Position numbers and translations under genes: made by a program. The notes under the pieces were generated by a model that did no database searches, was not told the DNA's origin, and saw only the letters and a list, made by a program, of their open reading frames with translations. Of a DNA stretch of 64,000 bases, positions 41,388 through 50,096 are shown piece by piece. This stretch comes from an uncultured Salinicoccus sp. (GTDB lineage Bacteria > Bacillota > Bacilli > Staphylococcales > Salinicoccaceae), in the NCBI GenBank assembly GCA_947494965.1, contig CANLWV010000009.1, positions 28,799 to 92,798 of the forward strand. Reading direction: 5' to 3'. Every line of letters begins with the position of its first letter. The stretch's first letter is position 1.

Positions 41388-42587
41388 TTAATCTGCAGCC
41401 ATCCTATCTTTTTTCCTGTAATGCCTCATGATGAACAGGAAAAGTATCAACGACAATGTGACGCTGAATGCACTGGTGAAATAGATGGTGCTGTAGCCGA
41501 ACGCTTCAGCGATGAACCCATAACTGATTGCACCAAGTCCAACCCCCATGTCAAAGGCTGAAAAGAAGGTCGCATTGGCCATGCCACGACGATTGTTATC
41601 GGCACGGTTCACAGCCCACGCCTGCAGGGCGGGCTGCACACAGCCGAAGCCGAAACCGTATAATGCTGCGGCGATGAACAGATAATACGGATTGGCCATA
41701 ATGCCGAGGAGTATCATAGCCGTAATGATTGCGAGCGCACCTGGTACGAAAACGATCGTGATTCCTTTTTTGTCATACAACTTCCCGGCGACTATGCGGG
41801 ATAGCATAAGAAAGGCTGCATAGATGACAAAATAGAACTGGATGAATGTAGGATCGAAGCCCCGCTCGTAAGTGTAGACGGGGAGGAATGCAGCGATGCC
41901 ACCAAATGTTACAGTGATGAAGAATAGGAGCGAAGCTGCGGGTAATGCCTGGCGCTCGACAATATCAAATCGTGGCACATAGGTGCTCTTTTCCTTTATG
42001 GAAGTGTCGGGAGCTTCAGGCTTTTGATATCGGATATTTGTTGCAAGGATAAGCGCAGTAAGCCCGAGAACCCCACATATTGAAAAGAGCAGAGTGAATG
42101 ATATCTGGTCGACGAGAAAGAGTCCGAGAGCCGGACCGAAAGCGAGTGCGATGTTACCACTGAGGCCGTAGTAACCGAGCCCTTCCCCGCGTCTTTTCTT
42201 AGGGACAAGGTCTGTGGCGATGGTACCAGCAGACGTGCTTGACAGTCCCCAGCCTATACCTTGCATGATGCGGACCGCGAGCAGCAGAGCGATAGTAAAA
42301 CTTGCGGCCAGTGAAAACATGGAGAGGACAAACAGCAGCAGTCCTGTCAGAAAGACCGGGGCGCGTCCCTTCGTATCAAGCATTTTGCCTGCGCTCGGAC
42401 GGATGAGCAGAGCAGAAAATGTGAATATGCCCACCACAAGCCCGACCCATCTATCGCTTGCGCCAATCTCCTTGACGAAAAGCGGCAATGTTGGCAGGGT
42501 CATCTGGAAGGCAGTGAATATGAAGAAGTTTACGATGACGATAAGTACAAAATCTCTGGTCCATATTTTATTTTTGTCATGTGCCAT
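41388..42587 (-). CDS. MFS transporter, probable drug or metabolite exporter
   Basis: A 399-residue major facilitator with 12 predicted helices. Motif A-like GKMLDTKGRAPVFLTG (about 67-82) and the second-half GKLYDKKGITIVF loop are present. The motif RIMQGIGWGLSSTSAGTIATD (given as RIMQGIGWGLSS and STSAGTIATD) is typical of the DHA1/YhhS-like exporters. Substrate unknown. The start ATG has a weak AGAAGGTTG upstream. Monocistronic. Confidence 0.85.
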   Translation of the reverse strand: MAHDKNKIWTRDFVLIVIVNFFIFTAFQMTLPTLPLFVKEIGASDRWVGLVVGIFTFSALLIRPSAGKMLDTKGRAPVFLTGLLLFVLSMFSLAASFTIALLLAVRIMQGIGWGLSSTSAGTIATDLVPKKRRGEGLGYYGLSGNIALAFGPALGLFLVDQISFTLLFSICGVLGLTALILATNIRYQKPEAPDTSIKEKSTYVPRFDIVERQALPAASLLFFITVTFGGIAAFLPVYTYERGFDPTFIQFYFVIYAAFLMLSRIVAGKLYDKKGITIVFVPGALAIITAMILLGIMANPYYLFIAAALYGFGFGCVQPALQAWAVNRADNNRRGMANATFFSAFDMGVGLGAISYGFIAEAFGYSTIYFTSAFSVTLSLILFLFIMRHYRKKDRMAAD

Positions 42588-42776
42588 AAAATTACAACCT
42601 TCTCGCTTTTAGATTTGTTGAAGTCCATATTACTTCTTATTTCGAAAGGAATACTATTATATATTCTACAACATTTGACACTTTTTTTCAGCTTGGAGGG
42701 GACCGCCTTTGGATTTCTGCGAGAAAAGATAGTGTGTTAAAATAGTGTAAAATAAATGCAAAGGAATTTTCTCCCG

Positions 42777-43379
42777 ATGAAACTGCTGATGATTGATAAC
42801 TACGACTCGTTTACATACAATATAATCCACTATTTGGAAAAGGTGAGGCAGGATATCGAAGTTGTAACCATCACACCAGATTTGCTGGACTCCATCGATA
42901 TGAAAGACATTGCCGGCATGATCATCTCTCCTGGCCCTTCCCACCCGGCAGCCCGTCCCGAGGTCATTGAGTTTGTCGGACGGTATTGGGGCGCTCTGCC
43001 CATTCTCGGTGTATGCCTTGGACACCAGATGCTTTGGCATATGTGCGGCGGCAGTGTGGCGCACGGTTCGCGCCCCATCCATGGTCATACATTTGAAATT
43101 TCCCACGATGGTGGGGCGCTCTTTAAAGGGTTGCCTGAACAGTTTTCTGTAACCCGCTACCATTCGCTTACATGTCTGGGAGAAGTGCCGGAAGAGCTCA
43201 TGGTCTCGGCGTGGACCGATGAAGGCGACATCATGGCAATCAGGCACAAGAGTTTGCCGATCTATGGAGTGCAGTACCATCCGGAATCGATACTTTCAGA
43301 ATGGGGTCTTGAGCAGTTCAGGCTTTTCATCGAAGAAATGGAGAAAGGTGAAGAAAATGCAAGTCCATATAAAATTTAA
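42777..43379 (+). CDS. pabA: Aminodeoxychorismate/anthranilate synthase glutaminase PabA
   Basis: A 200-residue class I glutamine amidotransferase supplying ammonia to PabB for folate synthesis. The catalytic Cys80 sits in GVCLGHQM and the His/Glu pair in YHPESILS near residue 170. LLMIDNYDSFTYNI is the family opening. I chose ATG 42777, 11 bp after AAGGA. It overlaps the pabBC gene by 23 bp. No trp genes are near, so a folate role is more likely than tryptophan. Confidence 0.92.
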   Translation: MKLLMIDNYDSFTYNIIHYLEKVRQDIEVVTITPDLLDSIDMKDIAGMIISPGPSHPAARPEVIEFVGRYWGALPILGVCLGHQMLWHMCGGSVAHGSRPIHGHTFEISHDGGALFKGLPEQFSVTRYHSLTCLGEVPEELMVSAWTDEGDIMAIRHKSLPIYGVQYHPESILSEWGLEQFRLFIEEMEKGEENASPYKI

Positions 43380-45057
43380 AAGGAATACGGGCAGTCGGCC
43401 GCTTTATTTCGCCCATCCAAAAGCAGTGTTTACAGAAAAAGATATGTCGTTGCAGGAAGCACTCCAAAACATCGAGAAATACATCGATGAAGGGTGCTAT
43501 ATCGTCCCGTCACTCAGCTATGAAGCCAAAGAAGGCGGGCCGTTCATCATCGGGGTGTTCGAGTCGCCTGTGGAGCGGAGTGTCTTCCAGTCCGCCTATG
43601 GTGAGTATGGAGGCTACTCAATGGGGAGACCGGAATTCATCGATTCCCCTTCTAAAATCAAGGGAGACATCGAAGAAATACGGAAATACATCAAGGATGG
43701 GCATACATATCAAGTCAACTATACCACCCGGTTAAGAGGGGGCTTCAGAGGGAACGCGCATGCTTTGTTCGAACAATTGACTTCCCGCAACAATGGAGAC
43801 TACGCTGCTTTTATCCACTATGGTGAAGACACGATTGTCAGCTGCTCACCGGAATTGTTCTTTGAGAAGGATGCATATGGCAAAATCAGCGCTCGGCCGA
43901 TGAAAGGGACTTCAAGAAGATATAAGGATCCCCGGGAAGATCAGAAAAGCTATGATTTTCTCAGACATTCAAAGAAGGATCGTGCTGAGAACGTGATGAT
44001 TGTCGACCTGCTTCGCAATGATCTGTCAAAGTTGGCAGAAAAAGGTAGTGTGAGGGTGCCTGAACTATTTGCAATCGAACAGTATGAAACGGTCTATCAG
44101 ATGACTTCCAAGATCGAAGCTCAGCTCATGGAGGGACGTCGCACTGCTGATATCATTGATGCCCTCTTCCCATGCGGTTCGATCACAGGTGCCCCCAAAC
44201 GTTCGACGATCGATATCATCAGCCGTCTCGAGAGTACGCCTCGAGGCTACTATTGTGGCGCAATAGGAATCATCCACCCGGATCGAAGCGAAGTATTCAA
44301 TGTCCCGATACGTACAATGCATATCAGAGAAGGACAATTTGAATACGGGGCAGGTGGAGGCATTACATATGATTCACTCCCTGCTGCTGAATATGATGAG
44401 ATTGTTGCAAAAACCGCCTTCTTGGAAGCGGGCAGATACAAATTGATTGAAACGATGCGTTTTGAGTCAGGTGAAATAGCACGGCTAGATCTTCACGAGG
44501 CGCGTGTAGATCATTCCAGCAGGAGCCTTGGCTTCCGGCAGCCTGATTTCAAAGAAGCCCTGGTCTCCTATTTGCGGCATCATGCACTACCAGAAGGCAC
44601 TGTCTTTAAAGTACGGGCGCTGATAGATGACAGCGGGGAAGCATCGTTCACCCATGAAGAGATGGGACCCACGGGGCGCATGCAGGCAAAAATCCACAAT
44701 GATGCAATCGACAGCCCGGCTGAATTCCTATCAAACAAGACAAGCATACGCCATCACTATGAGGGGGTGAGCAATGAATTTCCTCTCGTTTTGTATTATA
44801 ATAAAAGGCACCAAATCACAGAGTTCAATCTTGGAAACCTGGTTGTGATGGAAAAAGATGGCTATTTCACTCCTTCAGTCGATACAGGACTGCTTGAAGG
44901 GGTCATGCGCACATCTCTCATCAGCGATGGTGTCATATCGGAAAGGGATTATGATTTAGATGAGTTCATTCGGCGATATGAGCAAGGTGAAATTGAAGTA
45001 TATATGATCAATAGCCTAAGGGAATGGGTCGAGGTCAATCTTGATGTTCAGAGGTGA
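43357..45057 (+). CDS. pabB: Fused aminodeoxychorismate synthase component I and aminodeoxychorismate lyase (PabB-PabC)
   Basis: A 566-residue fusion. Residues about 1-375 form the chorismate-binding PabB domain with RPMKGTSRR, MIVDLLRNDLSK and GSITGAPKRSTIDII. Residues about 378-566 form a class IV aminotransferase-type lyase (ETMRFESGEIARLDLHEAR, the proposed PLP lysine Lys461 in SNKTSIRHHYE, EFNLGNLVV). Together with PabA it makes p-aminobenzoate from chorismate. S. aureus has these as separate genes. ATG 43357 lies inside pabA. A small membrane protein gene follows after 4 bp. Confidence 0.9.
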   Translation: MQVHIKFKRNTGSRPLYFAHPKAVFTEKDMSLQEALQNIEKYIDEGCYIVPSLSYEAKEGGPFIIGVFESPVERSVFQSAYGEYGGYSMGRPEFIDSPSKIKGDIEEIRKYIKDGHTYQVNYTTRLRGGFRGNAHALFEQLTSRNNGDYAAFIHYGEDTIVSCSPELFFEKDAYGKISARPMKGTSRRYKDPREDQKSYDFLRHSKKDRAENVMIVDLLRNDLSKLAEKGSVRVPELFAIEQYETVYQMTSKIEAQLMEGRRTADIIDALFPCGSITGAPKRSTIDIISRLESTPRGYYCGAIGIIHPDRSEVFNVPIRTMHIREGQFEYGAGGGITYDSLPAAEYDEIVAKTAFLEAGRYKLIETMRFESGEIARLDLHEARVDHSSRSLGFRQPDFKEALVSYLRHHALPEGTVFKVRALIDDSGEASFTHEEMGPTGRMQAKIHNDAIDSPAEFLSNKTSIRHHYEGVSNEFPLVLYYNKRHQITEFNLGNLVVMEKDGYFTPSVDTGLLEGVMRTSLISDGVISERDYDLDEFIRRYEQGEIEVYMINSLREWVEVNLDVQR

Positions 45058-45061
45058 AGGC

Positions 45062-45274
45062 ATGATGGTCCTTTTATGGATGGTATTGATAATTGCGATT
45101 GTAATTGGCACACATTTTATTGTGACGTATCTGATTGAAAATAATGTTAAAATAATCGGCGTACTTTTTGCATTTATCGGAGTAACTATAGCAATTCTGC
45201 TGGTTCAACTTATCATCAGCAGCATGACGGATTTCGTCGCAGATGAATTGGGAATGTTCTACAAGGATAAATAA
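45062..45274 (+). CDS. Small two-helix membrane protein
   Basis: A 70-residue protein with two hydrophobic helices (about 3-22 and 30-52) and a charged C-terminus. It starts at ATG 45062, just after AGAGGTGAAGG, 4 bp behind pabBC, so it is co-transcribed with the folate genes. I recognise no family. It is followed by another small gene after 19 bp. Confidence 0.55.
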   Translation: MMVLLWMVLIIAIVIGTHFIVTYLIENNVKIIGVLFAFIGVTIAILLVQLIISSMTDFVADELGMFYKDK

Positions 45275-45293
45275 AACTTTAGGAGGTGCAACC

Positions 45294-45551
45294 ATGATTT
45301 TTTGCAATGGAGATTGCCACATCACCTATCAGAGCGAAGAAGCGCTGGATGAGGCGGTGCGGACACAAGCAGTCCGGTCATTCGAAGATCGGGGGCATGC
45401 ATATTTGACGAAAGTATCGACGACTGAAAATACGATTACCTTTCAATATTCACCCGTAGTCATCATGGAAGCGGAAAATACGATAGAACCTGGCCACAAA
45501 GCCATGATTGAAGCAGAGAAATTTCTCGAAAGGATGGAGATCTCCATATGA
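45294..45551 (+). CDS. Probable N-terminal-domain-only PxpB/KipI-like protein
   Basis: An 85-residue soluble protein beginning MIFCNGDCHITYQ and containing AVRSFEDRGHAYLTKVSTTE and TITFQYSPVVIM. The pattern resembles the N-terminal domain of 5-oxoprolinase subunit B (KipI), and the next gene encodes the partner subunit C (KipA). The C-terminal cyclophilin-like domain, which holds the active surface in full-length PxpB (about 230 residues), is absent and I see no continuation in other frames. ATG 45294 has a perfect TAGGAGGTG. Its last 4 bp overlap the next gene. The homology is inferred from context and pattern. Confidence 0.45.
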   Translation: MIFCNGDCHITYQSEEALDEAVRTQAVRSFEDRGHAYLTKVSTTENTITFQYSPVVIMEAENTIEPGHKAMIEAEKFLERMEISI

Positions 45552-46489
45552 GTCTGATTATAAAGGATAGTGGAATGTTGACGTTGCTCCAGACTTTGGA
45601 TCCAGGTCCTTCAGACCAAAACAATCACTATAACGGTGCATGCGACCGTCTGGCGCATAGACTTGCGAACCAGCTTGTGGGGAATCGTGTCGATCAGCCG
45701 ACGATAGAGATGACGTTACGTCCAGGCACGATAAAGTTCACCGAACCGACTATAATCGCATTCTCCGGAGCAGAATTCATGGCGAAATCAGGCGACCGTA
45801 ACATTTATGTCAACCGGATATACCTATTCGATAAAGGAGACGAACTTGTATTCCAAGAAGCAACGCGTGGGAACAGGGTGTATCTCGCAGTAGCCGGGGG
45901 AATTAAAGTCGAGGGTTCAAACATCTTGAAATCTGGGGACGAGGTTCTCATGTGCCGTGAATATACACAGCAACATGACGAACTGTTCAATAAGTTGAAA
46001 CGGCATAACGAAGTGAATTGGGGGGTCGATACCTACGCCTTGGTCGAAGTGTATATATCGGATACATACCATCTTGTAAAGCGTCCGGATATTCCTGATT
46101 CAGTCTATGAAGCACTGGAGGCGGGTGAATATACGGTACAATATGAAGAATATCGCATCACGCTGCATCTTGAAGGGCGACGAATCAATCTGTCTCCTCA
46201 AAATATGGAACATGCCGGTGTTCGGGGCGGTGTCTATATTTCAGAGGAACAGCCACTTCTTGCATTGAACGATTTCGATGCGTCCACTAAAGCATCGCAC
46301 GTAGGGACGATTCCTTCTTATCATCTCCATAAACTTGTACAGAAACGTCCGGGATCTAAAATTCAATTCAAATGCATATCCGCAGAAGATGCCCACGCCA
46401 ATCTATATGCGCATCATCTTTGGGTGAAAAGCCTGTTCAAGGCGATTGACTATAAATTGTCAAAAGAACTGATAAAAGAGAAAATGTAG
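45548..46489 (+). CDS. Divergent 5-oxoprolinase subunit C-like (KipA/PxpC, biotin-dependent carboxyltransferase family) protein
   Basis: A 313-residue protein of the PxpC/KipA family. ALANQLVGN-like (HRLANQLVGNRVDQPTIEMT), VYLAVAGGI, KSGDEVLM and RGGVYISEEQPLLAL are recognisable. The highly conserved N-terminal TTVQDGGRxGxRxxGI segment reads LLQTLDPGPSDQNN, so a key part of the substrate site is changed. PxpABC converts 5-oxoproline to glutamate; no pxpA is near. It overlaps the small PxpB-like gene by 4 bp and ends at a strong terminator. Confidence 0.75.
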   Translation: MSLIIKDSGMLTLLQTLDPGPSDQNNHYNGACDRLAHRLANQLVGNRVDQPTIEMTLRPGTIKFTEPTIIAFSGAEFMAKSGDRNIYVNRIYLFDKGDELVFQEATRGNRVYLAVAGGIKVEGSNILKSGDEVLMCREYTQQHDELFNKLKRHNEVNWGVDTYALVEVYISDTYHLVKRPDIPDSVYEALEAGEYTVQYEEYRITLHLEGRRINLSPQNMEHAGVRGGVYISEEQPLLALNDFDASTKASHVGTIPSYHLHKLVQKRPGSKIQFKCISAEDAHANLYAHHLWVKSLFKAIDYKLSKELIKEKM

Positions 46490-46496
46490 AATTCTG

Positions 46497-46522
46497 CCCA
46501 GGCTGCAGCCTGGGATTTTTTT
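46497..46522 (+). terminator. Rho-independent terminator after pxpC
   Basis: CCCAGGCTGCAGCCTGGG palindrome followed by ATTTTTTTC. Confidence 0.85.
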
Positions 46523-46639
46523 CTGTCCTCAAGTAAGATAGCAGACTTGTTCTACAACAAATGGCATGCAAAATAAGGTATAATGATATATCAGAAATAA
46601 GGGTTGCCGACCAAGGCAAAAAGTGGGAATGGTATTATT

Positions 46640-48436
46640 ATGGAAATGGAAAAGACTCTAAAGCAATATTTTGGATTTGAAAACTTCAGGCCTAAGCAAA
46701 GGGAAATCATAGAATCTGTCATGCATGGAAACAATACCCTTGGAGTGCTTCCGACTGGCTCAGGAAAATCGATTACTTTCCAGGTGCCGGGATTGAAGCT
46801 CGAAGGTTTGACGTTGGTCATCTCCCCGTTGATATCTCTTATGCAGGATCAGGTGGAAGCGTTGAGTAGGCAAGGCATTCCAGCCGCCTATCTGAATTCC
46901 ACCTTGAAAAGACAGGAAGTGGAGCATATAAATGCGGGCCTTGAAGCAGGCGCCTATCAATTTCTATATGTGGCTCCTGAGCGTTTTAATAATGAAGCGT
47001 TCAAGCAGATGATTACACGCATGAATGTGTCCCTTGTCGCTTTCGATGAAGCGCACTGCATATCCAAATGGGGCCATGACTTCAGACCGAGCTACCAAAA
47101 CATCATACCCGTATTGAAATCATTGATACCGGATGCTGTAACAATGGGGTTGACCGCCACTGCAACAGAGGAAGTACAGACTAATATAAGGGAATTGTTG
47201 GACATTGCTCCGCAGAATGTCTATACGACAAGTGTGGCCCGCAATAATCTGCAACTCAGTGTCAATCCGACCTACCAGCGGGAGCAATTCATCCGTACCT
47301 ATGTCGAGACGCATAGTGGTGAGTCGGGCATCATCTATGCAGCAACACGTGCAGAGGTGGAGAAGTTGTCCGGCCATCTCAAAGAATATGACATTGATAA
47401 CATCATCTATCACGGTGGACTTGCCAAAGATGAAAGAAACCGCAATCAGCAGCGGTTCATAGATGGGGAAGTGGATTTGGCGGTGGCGACGAACGCCTTC
47501 GGCATGGGAATCGATAAACCCGACATACGATTCATCATCCATCATAATCTGCCCGGCGATCTGGAGAGCTATTACCAGGAGATTGGACGTGCGGGAAGGG
47601 ACGGGGCAGCGAGTGAGTGTATACTGCTGTCAAGCCCGCGGGATATCGGTCTGCACCAATTCTTCATAGACCGTTCCAACTCGACGGATCAGTATAAAGA
47701 TCACATGAGGGCTAAGCTTGACCGCATGATCCAATATAATCGCACAAGCAAATGTCTGAGCAGCTTCATCATCAAATATTTTAATGAAGATGAATATGTG
47801 GTCGAGTGTGGCCAATGTTCAAACTGCAGGGAGAAGGGGCGCACATATGACATGACAGCTGAAGCCAAGCTTGTCATGCAGGCTGTGTCACAAAATGCTG
47901 TGAGGATGACTAAAGAACAGACCATACAAGTATTGAGAGGGGAAATGGCAGAAAACGTGATTGCCTTCCAGCTAGATGAATCAGCTGCTTTCGGTACCAT
48001 GGCGCACTATTTGACGAGTGAGCTCAATCATATATTAGAAGAGCTCATCTACAGGGGCTATCTCCACATGGAAGCGGGTGGACTCGAACTTACTGAGAGG
48101 AGCAAGATAGTCCTGGAAGGTGAACGCACCCTCTACACCGTGCCTTTCAGGAAACACTTCAATGAAAAAGTCGATATCAGTACCACATCTTCGCCGAATG
48201 AACTTCTTTTTGCCAAGCTTGCAGAAACGAGATGTCATCTTGCTGAGAAGCACGGCGTCCGGGAAGAAGACATATTTACCGATAATACATTGCGGGAGTT
48301 TGCCAAAAAAACACCACAATCCAAGCAGGATATGGTAAATATACACCGAGTGGGCAATTACAAGCTCAAACACTACTGCCCGGATTTTCTTGAAACAATC
48401 AACAGCTATAAACGCCAGATGCAGGAAACAAAATAA
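46640..48436 (+). CDS. recQ: RecQ-family ATP-dependent DNA helicase
   Basis: A 598-residue 3'-5' DNA helicase. Motif 0 FGFENFRPKQREII (about 10-23), Walker A LPTGSGKS (about 37-44), DEAH AFDEAHCISKWGHDFRPSY and motif VI GRAGRDG are present. A zinc-binding RQC part has CLSSF and CGQCSNC. The C-terminal ~70 residues resemble an HRDC helix bundle. It acts in recombinational repair and replication-fork processing. The start is ATG 46640, with GTGGGAATGG upstream. A -10-like TATAAT lies at 46579-46584. Monocistronic, ending in a GC hairpin. Confidence 0.93.
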   Translation: MEMEKTLKQYFGFENFRPKQREIIESVMHGNNTLGVLPTGSGKSITFQVPGLKLEGLTLVISPLISLMQDQVEALSRQGIPAAYLNSTLKRQEVEHINAGLEAGAYQFLYVAPERFNNEAFKQMITRMNVSLVAFDEAHCISKWGHDFRPSYQNIIPVLKSLIPDAVTMGLTATATEEVQTNIRELLDIAPQNVYTTSVARNNLQLSVNPTYQREQFIRTYVETHSGESGIIYAATRAEVEKLSGHLKEYDIDNIIYHGGLAKDERNRNQQRFIDGEVDLAVATNAFGMGIDKPDIRFIIHHNLPGDLESYYQEIGRAGRDGAASECILLSSPRDIGLHQFFIDRSNSTDQYKDHMRAKLDRMIQYNRTSKCLSSFIIKYFNEDEYVVECGQCSNCREKGRTYDMTAEAKLVMQAVSQNAVRMTKEQTIQVLRGEMAENVIAFQLDESAAFGTMAHYLTSELNHILEELIYRGYLHMEAGGLELTERSKIVLEGERTLYTVPFRKHFNEKVDISTTSSPNELLFAKLAETRCHLAEKHGVREEDIFTDNTLREFAKKTPQSKQDMVNIHRVGNYKLKHYCPDFLETINSYKRQMQETK

Positions 48437-48439
48437 ATA

Positions 48440-48466
48440 AGCCGGCCAATGGGCCGGCTGTTTCTT
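48440..48466. terminator. Bidirectional terminator recQ/EamA gene
   Basis: An 8-bp stem AGCCGGCC-AATG-GGCCGGCT followed by GTTTCTT, between convergent genes. Confidence 0.7.
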
Positions 48467-48467
48467 G

Positions 48468-49331
48468 TCAAATCTTAGAATGTTTCGGCGGTCTGTTCTT
48501 CATGAACATGTAGTAGCTTGCCCCGAAGATTATGATGTAGCCGACTATGGAGAGCATATCCGGCACCTCATTGAAGAAGATGATGCTGAAGATTGCAGTA
48601 TACAAGATAGTGGAATAGAAGAAAATCGATATTTCACGTGCCGGTGCATAACTGTAGGCGATGGTAAGCCCAAATTGGCCAAGTGCAGCGAATATACCTG
48701 CCGATACGAGCAGCCAAAACTGCCCAGTGGTCATTGGTTCAAAATTCCATATGAAGAACGGGAGCAGGGCGACCGAGGAAAAGAAAGAAAAATAAAACAC
48801 TACAGTGTAGAATTTTTCCCGGCTGCCAAGGACACGAAGAACAGTATAGGCTCCTGCAGCAGATAGAGCACCGAGCACAGCAATCAGAGCATATACCGTC
48901 TCGCTTGAGAGGGAAGGCTTGATTATAAAAACAGCTCCAGCAAAAGCGATGATGATGGAGATCATCTGATATCTGCGTATATATTCCTTCAGGAAGATCG
49001 CACAGAGAATGATGGTGAAGAACGGGCTCAGTTTATTGAGTATATCCGCATCACTAAGCACCATCTTATCGATGGCAAAGAAGTTCAGCAGAACTCCAAG
49101 CAGTCCAAACGACGATCTAAGGAGCAGAAGCCCCTGATTCCTTCCATGACCAAAAAGTCTTTCTTTGTAGTACAATGCAAAGGGCAAGGCGACGAGCATC
49201 GCCACAAAGTTTCTGAAAAATGCTTTTTGGACGGTAGGCAAGTCACCGCTATATTTTACAAAAAGGGCCATCAGACTGAATCCAAGTGAAGAAATAAGCA
49301 AGGCAATGATGCCTTTTACGGTATTGTTCAT
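48468..49331 (-). CDS. EamA/DMT-family transporter
   Basis: A 287-residue membrane protein with ten predicted helices in two EamA repeats (about 5-135 and 145-280). Family traits are the KAFFRNFVAML loop after helix 2 and the PFFTIILCAIFLKEYIRRYQ end of repeat 1. Members export amino acids, nucleosides or other metabolites, and the substrate here is unknown. The start ATG is 357 bp away from nrdI on the other strand. Confidence 0.85.
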   Translation of the reverse strand: MNNTVKGIIALLISSLGFSLMALFVKYSGDLPTVQKAFFRNFVAMLVALPFALYYKERLFGHGRNQGLLLLRSSFGLLGVLLNFFAIDKMVLSDADILNKLSPFFTIILCAIFLKEYIRRYQMISIIIAFAGAVFIIKPSLSSETVYALIAVLGALSAAGAYTVLRVLGSREKFYTVVFYFSFFSSVALLPFFIWNFEPMTTGQFWLLVSAGIFAALGQFGLTIAYSYAPAREISIFFYSTILYTAIFSIIFFNEVPDMLSIVGYIIIFGASYYMFMKNRPPKHSKI

Positions 49332-49534
49332 TATTATGCCAACCCCATCTTTATATTTTATTTCAAGGTTTTACATTCTGGAATTTTACACAAAAAAATT
49401 TAGAAGAATTTCCGATATAGTATAACATACTTATGGTGCACCTTTGGAGTCGTTAAGGTGATATTATGCGCAATGAAATTCCTTTTAATGCCATTGTAAA
49501 TTAAATGCCAATATGGCATCATAGGGTATGTCAT

Positions 49535-49550
49535 ACGTATATATTGTGTA
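49535..49550. promoter_or_regulatory. NrdR box 1
   Basis: ACGTATATATTGTGTA resembles the 16-bp NrdR consensus ACACWATATATWGTGT. It starts 31 bp (three helical turns) before box 2. Confidence 0.7.
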
Positions 49551-49565
49551 CCGAATGATACTTAG

Positions 49566-49581
49566 GCACAATATATAGTGT
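49566..49581. promoter_or_regulatory. NrdR box 2
   Basis: GCACAATATATAGTGT is a close match to the NrdR consensus and lies just before the predicted -35 of nrdI. Confidence 0.75.
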
Positions 49582-49596
49582 TTAACTTAAACACTA
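49576..49596. promoter_or_regulatory. Perfect 21-bp palindrome in the nrd promoter
   Basis: Arms TAGTGTTTAA and TTAAACACTA around one central base. It overlaps NrdR box 2 and the -35 region of the promoter whose -10 (TATAAT) is at 49609-49614. The binding protein, if any, is unknown. Confidence 0.5.
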
Positions 49597-49688
49597 AACA
49601 TGTAAAATTATAATGATGCAAGATGGATGAAGACGAACTCCAGTTCGTCCGCTCCGTTTTTACGATGGCATGGAAAAGGAGGGGTGGC

Positions 49689-50096
49689 ATGATCATTGCA
49701 TTCTATTCGATGACCGGAAACGTCAGACGCTTTATCAACGGTTCTGGAATTGCTGAAGACTATGATACTTATGAGATACGTGCTTCAAACAAAGATGAAC
49801 GTATACATGAGCCATTTATATTGGTAACCAGCACCTATGGTTTCGGTGGAGTGCCGAACGAGGTGAAAGTCTTCCTTGAAGTCAACAACGACCTTATGAT
49901 GGCAGTCGCATCCAGCGGCAACCGCAACTGGGGCGAAAATTTTGCGCGTGCAGGTGAAGATATAAGTGAAAATTACAATGTTCCCTTGCTGATGAAGTTT
50001 GAACTGCACGGAACCCAAAAAGATAGGGAAGAATTCTTTGGAAAGGCAGGAGCTATATATGAAAGTTATGGACGATCAGAAATTCAATCATATTGA
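49689..50096 (+). CDS. nrdI: Ribonucleotide reductase maturation flavodoxin NrdI
   Basis: A 135-residue flavodoxin-like protein that supplies the oxidant to assemble the dimanganese-tyrosyl cofactor of NrdF. The FMN-binding loop IIAFYSMTGNVRRFI (about 2-16), the TSTYGFGGVPNEV loop (about 49-61) and the SSGNRNWGENFARAG loop (about 76-90) are present. I choose ATG 49689 directly after AAAGGAGGGG. The gene overlaps nrdE by 38 bp. Confidence 0.95.
   Translation: MIIAFYSMTGNVRRFINGSGIAEDYDTYEIRASNKDERIHEPFILVTSTYGFGGVPNEVKVFLEVNNDLMMAVASSGNRNWGENFARAGEDISENYNVPLLMKFELHGTQKDREEFFGKAGAIYESYGRSEIQSY

Larger units (their letters stand above)
49332..49688. other. Intergenic region EamA gene / nrdI (regulatory)
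   Basis: A 357-bp stretch without a recognised gene. The first ~130 bp are AT-rich and probably hold the EamA-gene promoter. There is a possible 12-codon micro-ORF at 49466-49504 with AAGGTG upstream, a small hairpin ATGCCA-ATA-TGGCAT at 49506-49520, and the NrdR control region with the nrd promoter (49535-49614). Confidence 0.5.
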
